Origin: Gammaproteobacteria bacterium
Lineage (GTDB): Bacteria; Pseudomonadota; Gammaproteobacteria; Burkholderiales; Thiobacillaceae
Assembly: GCA_018820745.1 (NCBI GenBank)
Contig: JAHJNP010000341.1
Location: 1 to 6,396 of the forward strand
Reading direction: 5' to 3'
DNA: 6,396 nucleotides
Shown here: one piece after another, positions 1 to 5,872 of the stretch
Numbering within the stretch: the first letter of the stretch is position 1
How the letters are laid out: each line of letters starts with the position of its first letter
The notes under the pieces: generated by a model
Database searches by the model: none
Told to the model about the DNA's origin: nothing
The model's input: the letters and a program-made list of their open reading frames with translations, nothing else
Program-made: the position numbers and the translations under genes

Positions 1-314
1 CCCGCCGCGACGAAATCCTGGTCAGCCGGCTGATCGGCGCCACCGACCGCTACATCCGCCGCCCCTTTCTCTATGTGGGCGCGCTTCAGGGCCTGCTGGG
101 CGGACTGGCGGCAGGCGGGGTGCTGGCCGTTGTCGGGACGCTATTGCGTGCACCGGTCGAACACCTGGCCGGCCTGTACGGGTCGGCCTTTCATCTGCTG
201 CCGCCGACCGCGATCGAGATTGTCGCCGTGCTCGGCCTCACCACCCTGTTTGGCTGGCTCGGCGCCTGGCTCTCGGTGACGCGGGCGCTGCACCAGGTCG
301 AAGCTGCGCGCTGA
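1..314 (+). CDS. ftsX: Cell division protein FtsX, C-terminal part (5' truncated by window edge)
   Basis: This is the permease-like membrane subunit of the FtsEX complex, which sits at the division septum and controls peptidoglycan hydrolases and divisome assembly. Only the last 103 codons are present; the frame is open from base 3 and ends at TGA 312-314. Full-length FtsX is usually about 300 residues, so roughly two thirds lie outside the window. The visible part begins with the conserved stretch before the third membrane helix (LIGATDRYIRRPF, visible residues 10-22). Two hydrophobic helices follow, at about visible residues 23-45 and 71-93, with a connecting loop and a short cytoplasmic tail. 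ftsE would be expected immediately upstream, and rpoH follows 83 bp downstream, which is the classical ftsE-ftsX-rpoH order. No terminator is visible after the stop, so read-through into rpoH is possible. Identification is by motif, topology and context. Confidence 0.93.
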   Translation, partial: RRDEILVSRLIGATDRYIRRPFLYVGALQGLLGGLAAGGVLAVVGTLLRAPVEHLAGLYGSAFHLLPPTAIEIVAVLGLTTLFGWLGAWLSVTRALHQVEAAR

Positions 315-343
315 TTGCCCTTTTTGCGGAACCCTGAACGGCC

Positions 344-370
344 TTAGCACTCTCAGAATGCGAGTGCTAA
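344..370 (+). promoter_or_regulatory. CIRCE operator (HrcA repressor binding site) upstream of rpoH
   Basis: The sequence reads TTAGCACTC, nine bases, then GAGTGCTAA. This is a perfect 9-9-9 match to the CIRCE consensus, with no mismatch in either half. CIRCE is bound by HrcA, a repressor that is inactivated by heat or by titration of GroEL, most often at groESL and dnaK operons. Its place here, between ftsX and rpoH and overlapping the likely promoter, implies that HrcA represses transcription of the heat-shock sigma factor. That would make a two-tier heat response. HrcA control of rpoH has been proposed for betaproteobacteria by comparative genomics. hrcA itself is not in this window. Confidence 0.96.
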
Positions 371-373
371 AAT
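344..373 (+). promoter_or_regulatory. Probable sigma-70 promoter of rpoH with extended -10
   Basis: The -10 candidate is TAAAAT at 368-373 (five of six consensus bases). It is preceded by TGC at 365-367, which gives an extended -10 element (TGN). The best -35 candidate is TTAGCA at 344-349 (four of six) with an 18-bp spacer. The left CIRCE arm is therefore the -35 region, and the right arm covers the TG and the first half of the -10, so bound HrcA would occlude RNA polymerase directly. The start site would fall near 380. This is prediction from sequence only; the -35 match is weak, but the extended -10 compensates. Confidence 0.7.
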
Positions 374-379
374 GCCAAC

Positions 380-386
380 AAAGGAG
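380..386 (+). promoter_or_regulatory. Ribosome binding site of rpoH
   Basis: AAAGGAG is a strong Shine-Dalgarno sequence 11 nt before the ATG at 398, slightly farther than the optimum. It supports that ATG as the start. It also lies at or next to the predicted transcription start near 380, so the message from that promoter would have almost no leader before the ribosome binding site. Confidence 0.8.
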
Positions 387-397
387 TTTTTACACGT

Positions 398-1243
<846 letters not shown>

Positions 1244-1253
1244 AGTTCGGCGC

Positions 1254-1298
1254 GCTCCAATGAAAACGCCCCGCATTGCGGGGCGTTTTCATTGGAGC
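1254..1298. terminator. Bidirectional intrinsic terminator between rpoH and the cco operon
   Basis: A perfect inverted repeat has 21-bp arms (1254-1274 and 1278-1298) around a 3-base loop (ATT). The inner core is AAAACGCCCCGC facing GCGGGGCGTTTT, that is, a GC-rich stem flanked by A and T tracts on either side, so it can work on both strands. It starts 10 bp after the rpoH stop and ends 9 bp before the stop of the minus-strand small ORF (1308-1415). It therefore sits where two convergent transcription units meet. Confidence 0.93.
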
Positions 1299-1307
1299 TG
1301 CAGTCAA

Positions 1308-1415
1308 TCAGAAAAACGAGGCGATCAAAACCGAGAGCAGGCTGACCCATGCCCAGATGATCAGGCCGGTTACCACCACCATGGGGAAACCCTGAAAAGT
1401 GAAAAGTTGTTTCAT
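1308..1415 (-). CDS. 35-residue single-span membrane protein, last gene of the cco operon (unrecognised)
   Basis: An ATG at 1415 reads to a TGA at 1308-1310 and gives 35 residues. The protein begins MKQLFTFQGFPM, and the rest is one hydrophobic helix (about residues 12-33) with two tryptophans at 21 and 23. The only charged side chain is Lys2. A GGAG lies 8 nt upstream of the ATG (1424-1427), which is ideal spacing, and the frame ends 9 bp before the terminator hairpin. It follows ccoS by 34 nt on the same strand with no terminator between them, so it should be co-transcribed. I do not recognise the family. Single-helix mini-proteins are known as stabilising subunits of terminal oxidases (CcoM of Pseudomonas stutzeri cbb3, CydX of cytochrome bd), so a role as a cbb3 subunit or assembly partner is a reasonable inference. 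It could also be a diverged relic or chance ORF, but the ribosome binding site, position and composition argue that it is real. Confidence 0.72.
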   Translation of the reverse strand: MKQLFTFQGFPMVVVTGLIIWAWVSLLSVLIASFF

Positions 1416-1449
1416 CGTGCGCACTCCATAAAAGTTGGTGAATTTTAGT

Positions 1450-1689
1450 TTACTTGTGCCCTTTTGGGTACTTGTGCCCTTTTGGGTACTCGTTCCCGTC
1501 CGGGTTTCCGTCTTGACGGCTCAAGCGGTGGGTCGGCAACAACGGGTCGTCGTCGTCCATCAGAATGCGCTCGGCCGGCCCTTCCATGTCGTCGAACTGG
1601 CCACTTTTGATCGACCAGAACACGCCCACGACAATCAGCAGCACAAAGATGCCGGACAGCAGGAACAAAAACCCCATGATGCCGCTCAC
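1450..1689 (-). CDS. ccoS: cbb3-type cytochrome oxidase assembly protein CcoS
   Basis: CcoS is a small inner-membrane protein needed for maturation of cbb3 oxidase, probably for cofactor insertion into CcoN. The 79-residue product has one N-terminal membrane helix (about residues 6-26) followed by the family signature SGQFDDMEGPAERILMDDD (29-47). The rest is a short hydrophilic tail. The longest frame starts at GTG 1689, which overlaps the ccoH stop (GTGA, 4 bases) and has a GGAG 11 nt upstream. An ATG at 1677 would give a protein four residues shorter and is equally compatible with the family. The tail is odd: it ends in a doubled YPKGHK encoded by an 18-bp tandem duplication just before the TAA, and it looks unrelated to normal CcoS ends. 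ccoI, often found between ccoH and ccoS, is absent here. Confidence 0.93.
   Translation of the reverse strand: MSGIMGFLFLLSGIFVLLIVVGVFWSIKSGQFDDMEGPAERILMDDDDPLLPTHRLSRQDGNPDGNEYPKGHKYPKGHK
1451..1490 (-). repeat. 18-bp tandem duplication at the 3' end of ccoS
   Basis: The unit TACTTGTGCCCTTTTGGG (plus-strand reading) occurs at 1451-1468 and 1469-1486 without mismatch, and TACT at 1487-1490 begins a third copy, giving about 2.2 copies. The length is a multiple of three, so the ccoS frame is kept and the residues YPKGHK are simply repeated before the stop codon. This is most simply explained by replication slippage in a tail that tolerates change. Confidence 0.92.
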
Positions 1690-2462
1690 GGCGCGACCAG
1701 CTCCTGGATGAGCTGATAGTGCACGTCGCTGCCACGCAGCAGGCGCAGTTCGGCCAGCCAGCGTCCGCTGGCGGGCAGGCGCAGCACCCCGCCATAGGTG
1801 CCGGCATCAAGTGCGGCAAGCGGCAAAACGAGCGCAGGCTCGACGGCGCCCGGGCGTTGCAGGCGCAGTTCTGCCTCGATGCGATCGACGGGCAGGCCGG
1901 TGCGATCCTTGACGCGGACCTGGATCGCACGCTGGGGATCGTTGCCGTCGAGGCCGACGACTTCGACCTGCCAGCCGAGTTCCGACTCACGCTGCGCCTG
2001 GGACAGTTCGGACGAAACCGCTTTGGCCGCCGCCTGTCCATGCGTCACCACCCCGGAAAAACCGCTGTAAACCGCGGTTCCATCGCTGCCCAGCCACCAG
2101 CGGGCCAGCGGGTCGGGCAGTCCCTTGGTGGCGATGTAAAGCAGGCTGCCGTTGACCACGACGAGGCCCAGAAAAAACGCCGTCAAGAGCTTGGGCACCC
2201 AGTGCATGCGGCCGACGCTACGCCGACGGAACTGGGTCACTGCGAACAGCACCAGCCCCGCCGCGAGAAATACCGAGATATGCATGGCCACCACGTCCAG
2301 CCCCGGCCAGCGGCCGATGATGAGAACGAAATAGGCGAGCAGTGGGATCAGCCCCGCCAACACCGCGCGCAAAATCGGGGGCAGGCTGCGGAGGGCACCG
2401 CCCATCACATAGAGGGCAAACACTGCAGCCAGGCCGCCAAACAGTGTGGTCATCGTATTCAT
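1686..2462 (-). CDS. ccoH: CcoH/FixH-family cbb3 oxidase assembly protein with N-terminal membrane extension
   Basis: CcoH (FixH) is a membrane-anchored factor required for assembly and stability of cbb3 oxidase. The C-terminal part (about residues 90-256) fits the family. It has one membrane helix (91-112, ending VVNGSLLYIA), then a periplasmic beta-rich domain with RVKDRTGLPVDRIEAELRLQRP (183-204) and GTYGGVLRLPASGRWLAELRL (221-241), matching the FixH pattern of D..G.PV, RP, G.Y...L and G.W. The protein is 258 residues, whereas ordinary CcoH is about 150-180. The extra N-terminal 90 residues hold three more helices (about 5-23, 31-50 and 57-77). The ATG at 2462 overlaps the ccoG stop (ATGA), so translation is likely coupled; ATG at residue 4 is an alternative start. 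The family assignment rests on the C-terminal domain and on the position between ccoG and ccoS. I do not know the function of the extension. Confidence 0.85.
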   Translation of the reverse strand: MNTMTTLFGGLAAVFALYVMGGALRSLPPILRAVLAGLIPLLAYFVLIIGRWPGLDVVAMHISVFLAAGLVLFAVTQFRRRSVGRMHWVPKLLTAFFLGLVVVNGSLLYIATKGLPDPLARWWLGSDGTAVYSGFSGVVTHGQAAAKAVSSELSQAQRESELGWQVEVVGLDGNDPQRAIQVRVKDRTGLPVDRIEAELRLQRPGAVEPALVLPLAALDAGTYGGVLRLPASGRWLAELRLLRGSDVHYQLIQELVAP

Positions 2463-3895
2463 GGTCTTTTCCCGGGTGCGTCGAAACGGACGTTTTCGGT
2501 GCGGGCTTCTGCCGATTTTCCAAGCGGCGTAATGATCAGCTCGAACTGCTGTGTTTGCGCCGCCACCACCGGGGGCAGCCGGACGCTGGCCTGCACCAGC
2601 GCGCTGTGACCGGACTTGATGGTGACTTCGCTAAAATTGCCGAGATCGAGCGCAGCGGCCGGGATGCCGCGCGCGCTGATCACATAGGTCTGCTCCTGCG
2701 ATGCCTTGTTGGTGATGCGGATCTGGTAGCGGTTGCGGATGTCGCCGTTCGACAGCACAACGTAGAGCGGCTGACGGATCTGGTTGACGGCGCGGTCGAA
2801 ATTGCCGCGCGTGGCCACGCTGTAGACCAGATAGGTGCTCATCAGCACCAGCGCCACCCCGTAGCCGATGGTTTTCAGCCGCTTCCACTTCAGCGTCGGC
2901 GCCGCCGGCGTGGGCGAGGCCAGATTCCTTTCCGAATCGTAGCGGATCAGGCCGCGCGGAAAATTGAACGAATCCATGATGGTATTGCAGGCGTCGATAC
3001 ACAGCCCGCACGAGATGCACTTGTATTGCAGGCCGTCGCGGATATCGATGCCGACCGGGCAGACCTGCACGCACAAGCCGCAATCGACGCAGTCGCCCAA
3101 GCCCTTTTCGTGACGCTCCGCCAGGGTGCGCTGGCCGGCGCGCGCGGCGGCCCGTCCGTGTGCGGCTTCGCCGCGCCGGGCGTCGTAATGCACGGCCAGG
3201 GTCTCGGGTTCGTACATCACGCTCTGGAAGCGGCCATACGGGCAGACATAGGTGCAGATCTGCTCGCGCATCAGGCCTGCCGCGACGTAGGTCGACAGCG
3301 TCAGGATGCCAACCGTGATGTAGGCGGCGGCCGCGGCCTGGCCGGTGAAGAAGTCCACCAGCAGCTGCGGCGCGTAGGCGAAATAGAAAATGAACGTCAG
3401 GCCCGTCCACAACGACGCCAGCAGCCACAGGGCGTGGGTACCGCCGACCTTGAGGACCTTTTCGCGGTCCCAGGGCTGCCGGTAGAGGCGCACCCGGGCC
3501 GGACGCTCGCCCTGGACCTTGTGTTCGATCCAGATGAAGAAGTCGGTCCACAGGGTCTGGAAGCAGAAATAGCCGCAGAACGCGCGCCCGACCAGCCCGG
3601 TGACGAAGAACAGCAGGATGGCGGCGATGAACAGCAGCAGCGCCAGCCAGATGACATCCTGCGGGTAGACCGTCAGCCCGAAGATCAGGAAGCGGCGACC
3701 CGGAAGGTCGAACAAAACCGCCTGTGCCGGGGCATCCAGCCGCGACCATGGCAGCCACGGCAGCAGAAAGTAAATTGCATAGGCCAGCACCAGCACCGAG
3801 GTCTTGAAACGGCGAAAGCGCCCCTTCACCGAACGGGTGAAAATAGGAATGCGTTTCTGGTAGAGCCCGAGTTGGTCTTCTAGACCTGTTTGCAT
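2459..3895 (-). CDS. ccoG: Cytochrome c oxidase accessory protein CcoG (FixG/RdxA), polyferredoxin-type
   Basis: CcoG is a membrane iron-sulfur protein that acts in cbb3 oxidase assembly, probably as a cupric reductase supplying Cu(I) to the CuB site. From the ATG at 3895 it has 478 residues, normal for the family. Membrane helices are at about 32-50, 79-103, 153-173, 191-208 and 342-360. Two conserved cysteine pairs are visible: CGYFC (107, 111) and CTYVCPY (214, 218). The double [4Fe-4S] ferredoxin module has CVDCGLCVQVCP (269, 272, 275, 279) and CISCGLCIDAC (293, 296, 299, 303). An Ig-like FixG C-terminal domain fills about 370-470. The frame is open upstream to a TTG at 3925, but that codon borders a terminator hairpin, so ATG 3895 is preferred, although no clear Shine-Dalgarno precedes it. 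CFQT replaces the commoner CPQT at 111-114, probably a lineage variant. It overlaps ccoH by 4 bases. Confidence 0.96.
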   Translation of the reverse strand: MQTGLEDQLGLYQKRIPIFTRSVKGRFRRFKTSVLVLAYAIYFLLPWLPWSRLDAPAQAVLFDLPGRRFLIFGLTVYPQDVIWLALLLFIAAILLFFVTGLVGRAFCGYFCFQTLWTDFFIWIEHKVQGERPARVRLYRQPWDREKVLKVGGTHALWLLASLWTGLTFIFYFAYAPQLLVDFFTGQAAAAAYITVGILTLSTYVAAGLMREQICTYVCPYGRFQSVMYEPETLAVHYDARRGEAAHGRAAARAGQRTLAERHEKGLGDCVDCGLCVQVCPVGIDIRDGLQYKCISCGLCIDACNTIMDSFNFPRGLIRYDSERNLASPTPAAPTLKWKRLKTIGYGVALVLMSTYLVYSVATRGNFDRAVNQIRQPLYVVLSNGDIRNRYQIRITNKASQEQTYVISARGIPAAALDLGNFSEVTIKSGHSALVQASVRLPPVVAAQTQQFELIITPLGKSAEARTENVRFDAPGKRP

Positions 3896-3925
3896 GGTGT
3901 GGCCGGTTGAGTGGGTAGTAAGCAA

Positions 3926-3947
3926 AAGCCCCCGTGAACGGGGGCTT
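3926..3947 (-). terminator. Intrinsic terminator between ccoP and ccoG
   Basis: The arms AAGCCCCCG (3926-3934) and CGGGGGCTT (3939-3947) form a perfect 9-bp stem with a 4-base loop. On the minus strand the stem is followed by TTTTGCTT (counting the last two bases of the arm), the expected U-rich end. It lies 24 bp after the ccoP stop (3972-3974) and about 30 nt before the ccoG ATG. It probably terminates, or partly terminates, the ccoNOQP message so that ccoGHS is transcribed at a lower level. The T tract is short, so leakage is likely. Confidence 0.82.
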
Positions 3948-3971
3948 GGCTCATCGCGTCAGCCGGCGGCC

Positions 3972-4892
3972 CTACTGCCCGCCACCCAGTTCATGAACAT
4001 AGACCGTCAGAACCTTGATTTGTTCAGGCGTCAGGCGACCGGACCAGGCCGGCATCACGCCCTTGTTGAGGCCGCCGGAAATGACGCCACGTATCGCTGC
4101 CACCTTGCCCTCGGCGGTGCTGGCGGCCGGTACGTCGGCCCACAGCCAGATGTTGTCGGTCAGGTTGGGCGCGCCCATGTCCTGGCGTCCCGTTGCATCG
4201 CTGGTGTGGCAGTAGAAACAAGCTGCTGTTTCGCTATGGAACAGGACATCACCCGCAGTCGCCTTGTCGGCGTCGTGGCCGATGCCCGACAGGCTGGCCA
4301 CGTAGTTCGCCAGCTGGTCGATCTGCTCGCCGTTCAGCACTTCGCTGAAGGCCGGCATGTAGCCGCGGCGGCCGCCCAGCAGGGTTTCGTGAATCTTCTC
4401 GTACGAGCCGCCATAGAGCCAGTCGTCATCGGTCAGGTTGGGGAAGAAGCCGATCACCCCCTGCCCACCTGCCTGGTGACAGGCCGCGCAGTTTTCCGCA
4501 AACAGCGACTTGCCCGCGGAAATAATAAAGCCGCTCATGTCCGGATCCTGGGCGATCTGCTCGTAGGGCATCGCCGCCACCTTGTCGAAGTAGGGCTTTT
4601 GCGCGACCGCGGCCTGGTTCATGTCAGTCATGAGCAGGGCGCGGGTGTTCCAGCTGTGCGTCCTGGTTTCGCCCTCGCTGTTGACGTAGGTGATGTTCGA
4701 AACGCCGCCGATCCAGCCCTTGCCGAACGGCCACGAAGGATAGATGGTCCAGTACACGAGGGCGAACACCACCGTGGCGTAAAACGTGTAGACCCACCAC
4801 ACCGGCAGCGGATTGTTGTATTCCTGCAGGTCGCCGTCCCAGGCGTGACCTGTGGTTTGAACCGTTTGAGATTGAAGTTTTTGCTCGCTCAT
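3972..4892 (-). CDS. ccoP: cbb3-type cytochrome c oxidase subunit III (diheme cytochrome c) CcoP
   Basis: CcoP is the membrane-anchored diheme cytochrome c that passes electrons from soluble cytochromes into the cbb3 oxidase. The product is 306 residues, typical for the family. The N-terminal region HAWDGDLQEYNNPLPVWW (16-33) leads into a single membrane helix (about 32-50), the usual CcoP anchor. Two periplasmic cytochrome c domains follow. Heme site 1 is CAACH (135-139) with the probable axial Met in GYMPAF (Met179). Heme site 2 is CFYCH (225-229) with the probable axial Met in GVMPAW (Met280). Each has the PNLTD motif after its heme site (151-155, 242-246). The ATG at 4892 has AAGGA 5 nt upstream. 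It stops with TAG at 3972-3974, followed by a terminator. The ccoQ frame upstream overlaps its first 269 bases. Confidence 0.98.
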   Translation of the reverse strand: MSEQKLQSQTVQTTGHAWDGDLQEYNNPLPVWWVYTFYATVVFALVYWTIYPSWPFGKGWIGGVSNITYVNSEGETRTHSWNTRALLMTDMNQAAVAQKPYFDKVAAMPYEQIAQDPDMSGFIISAGKSLFAENCAACHQAGGQGVIGFFPNLTDDDWLYGGSYEKIHETLLGGRRGYMPAFSEVLNGEQIDQLANYVASLSGIGHDADKATAGDVLFHSETAACFYCHTSDATGRQDMGAPNLTDNIWLWADVPAASTAEGKVAAIRGVISGGLNKGVMPAWSGRLTPEQIKVLTVYVHELGGGQ

Positions 4893-5085
4893 TCTTGTCC
4901 TTCGTGCCGTCTTGATCGCCTGGCTGGTCGTCGAGAAACGGGATGTCGCGGTAGGACTCCAGTTTCGCGCTTCGCTTTTTGCTACCGTAGACGTAGATCA
5001 CGATGCCGATAAAGGTGACGAAAAAAATGATCAGAGCCAGGGGCTTGGTGTTTTCGGGTCTGGAAAACCACATCAACCATTCCAT
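4624..5085 (-). CDS. ccoQ: cbb3-type oxidase subunit CcoQ, reading frame extended into ccoP (probable frameshift)
   Basis: CcoQ is a small single-helix subunit that stabilises the cbb3 complex. The N-terminal 65 residues look genuine: MEWLMWFSRPENTKPLALII, a membrane helix at about 16-33, a basic stretch (GSKKRSAK) and the conserved acidic tail YRDIPFLDD (45-53). An AGGAGG lies 7 nt before the ATG at 5085, and ccoO ends 23 bp upstream. The family is usually 50-70 residues, but here the frame continues to 153 because no stop occurs before the ccoP start. Residues from about 66 onward are the out-of-frame reading of ccoP, rich in Arg, His and Gln, and do not look like a real protein domain. A TGA sits at the ccoP start (ATGA) in the frame reached if one base were missing here; for example, one more A near 4893 would end CcoQ at about residue 65. 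The real gene therefore probably ends near 4890. The identity is firm; the 3' end is doubtful. Confidence 0.8.
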   Translation of the reverse strand: MEWLMWFSRPENTKPLALIIFFVTFIGIVIYVYGSKKRSAKLESYRDIPFLDDQPGDQDGTKDKNERAKTSISNGSNHRSRLGRRPAGIQQSAAGVVGLHVLRHGGVRPRVLDHLSFVAVRQGLDRRRFEHHLRQQRGRNQDAQLEHPRPAHD

Positions 5086-5108
5086 TTCCTGGCCTCCTGC
5101 CGTGACGC

Positions 5109-5855
5109 TCAGCGGAACTCGACGAACGCGTCGTCGGTGTATTTGCTGAAATCGACCATGGTGCCCAGTACTTGCAGATAGGCCACCAACGCATCCATTT
5201 CGGAAATACCGGAAGGGTCGCCGTCGTAGTTGCCAAAGTTGGCCTGTTCGACCAGATTCTCCTGCGCATCGGGGATGTGCAACTGGCGTGCCACGGTCTC
5301 GCCGAATTGTGTCACGTTGGCATCGTACTCGGGCTGCGACAACGAATACGGCACACCAACCTTGCGCAATGCCTTCATGCGATTCGTCGTATCAGAGATA
5401 TCCAGAAGCGTCGACTGCAGCCACGGGTAGTTCGGCATCACCGACTCGGGCACCATCGAACGCGGCGCCACCAGGTGTTGCACGTGCCACTCGTTGGAAT
5501 ACTTACCCCCCACCCGAGCCAGGTCGGGTCCGGTGCGCTTGGATCCCCACTGGAAGGGATGGTCATATTGCGATTCCGCCGCCAGCGAGTAATGGCCGTA
5601 GCGCAGCTTTTCGTCGCGGAACGGGCGAATCATCTGCGAGTGGCAGAGGTAGCAACCCTCGCGCTGATAGATGTCGCGGCCACGCTGCTCCAGCGGGGTG
5701 TAGGGACGCACGCCCTCGACCTTTTCGATGGTCTTGTCGATGAAGAACAGCGGTGCGATTTCCACCAGGCCGCCGACGCTGATCGCCAGCATGGTCAACA
5801 CGGCCATCAGGCCGATGTTGGTTTCAATCCATTCGTGTTTGAAGTTGAAGTTCAT
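5109..5855 (-). CDS. ccoO: cbb3-type cytochrome c oxidase subunit II (monoheme cytochrome c) CcoO
   Basis: CcoO is the membrane-bound monoheme cytochrome c that relays electrons from CcoP to the catalytic subunit CcoN. The 248-residue product is full length for a compact CcoO. It has an N-terminal uncleaved anchor (about residues 15-37) carrying the conserved [11 protein letters not shown] (28-38). The heme c site is CYLCH (68-72) within the family signature [36 protein letters not shown] (107-124) and [11 protein letters not shown] (136-146) follow, the latter containing the probable axial ligand Met140. The ATG at 5855 is 17 bp after ccoN, with AGGGA 9 nt upstream. ccoQ follows after 23 bp. 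All expected motifs are intact. Confidence 0.98.
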   Translation of the reverse strand: MNFNFKHEWIETNIGLMAVLTMLAISVGGLVEIAPLFFIDKTIEKVEGVRPYTPLEQRGRDIYQREGCYLCHSQMIRPFRDEKLRYGHYSLAAESQYDHPFQWGSKRTGPDLARVGGKYSNEWHVQHLVAPRSMVPESVMPNYPWLQSTLLDISDTTNRMKALRKVGVPYSLSQPEYDANVTQFGETVARQLHIPDAQENLVEQANFGNYDGDPSGISEMDALVAYLQVLGTMVDFSKYTDDAFVEFR

Positions 5856-5872
5856 TTTGTATCGTCCCTGAA

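Noticed and set aside
3583..3601. CcoG CFQT in place of CPQT as a possible inactivating change
   Set aside because: All cysteines are intact and the rest of the segment is well conserved, so it is more likely a lineage variant than a defect.
2342..3883. A 513-codon plus-strand open frame opposite ccoG and part of ccoH
   Set aside because: It is a shadow of GC-rich coding DNA. Its translation is rich in Arg, Gln, Ala and His with no recognisable domain, while the minus strand encodes clear CcoG with all cysteine motifs.
3896..3925. Upstream TTG start for ccoG at 3925
   Set aside because: It borders the terminator hairpin and would add ten residues with no family resemblance; the ATG at 3895 fits CcoG N-termini.
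4012..4030. A TTGAT sequence resembling half of an FNR box
   Set aside because: It lies inside the ccoP coding sequence and lacks the second half-site (ATCAA at the correct spacing). The real regulatory region should be upstream of ccoN, outside the window.
4970..4985. Programmed -1 frameshifting at the A5G run in ccoQ (minus-strand GCAAAAAGCG)
   Set aside because: A shift there would destroy the conserved YRDIPFLDD tail that follows in the normal frame, and the run is one A short of the classical slippery heptamer. A missing base nearer the ccoP start explains the data better.
3894..5012. A 372-codon plus-strand open frame opposite ccoP and ccoQ
   Set aside because: It is antisense to well-supported cytochrome genes, has no domain or good ribosome binding site, and owes its length to third-position GC bias.
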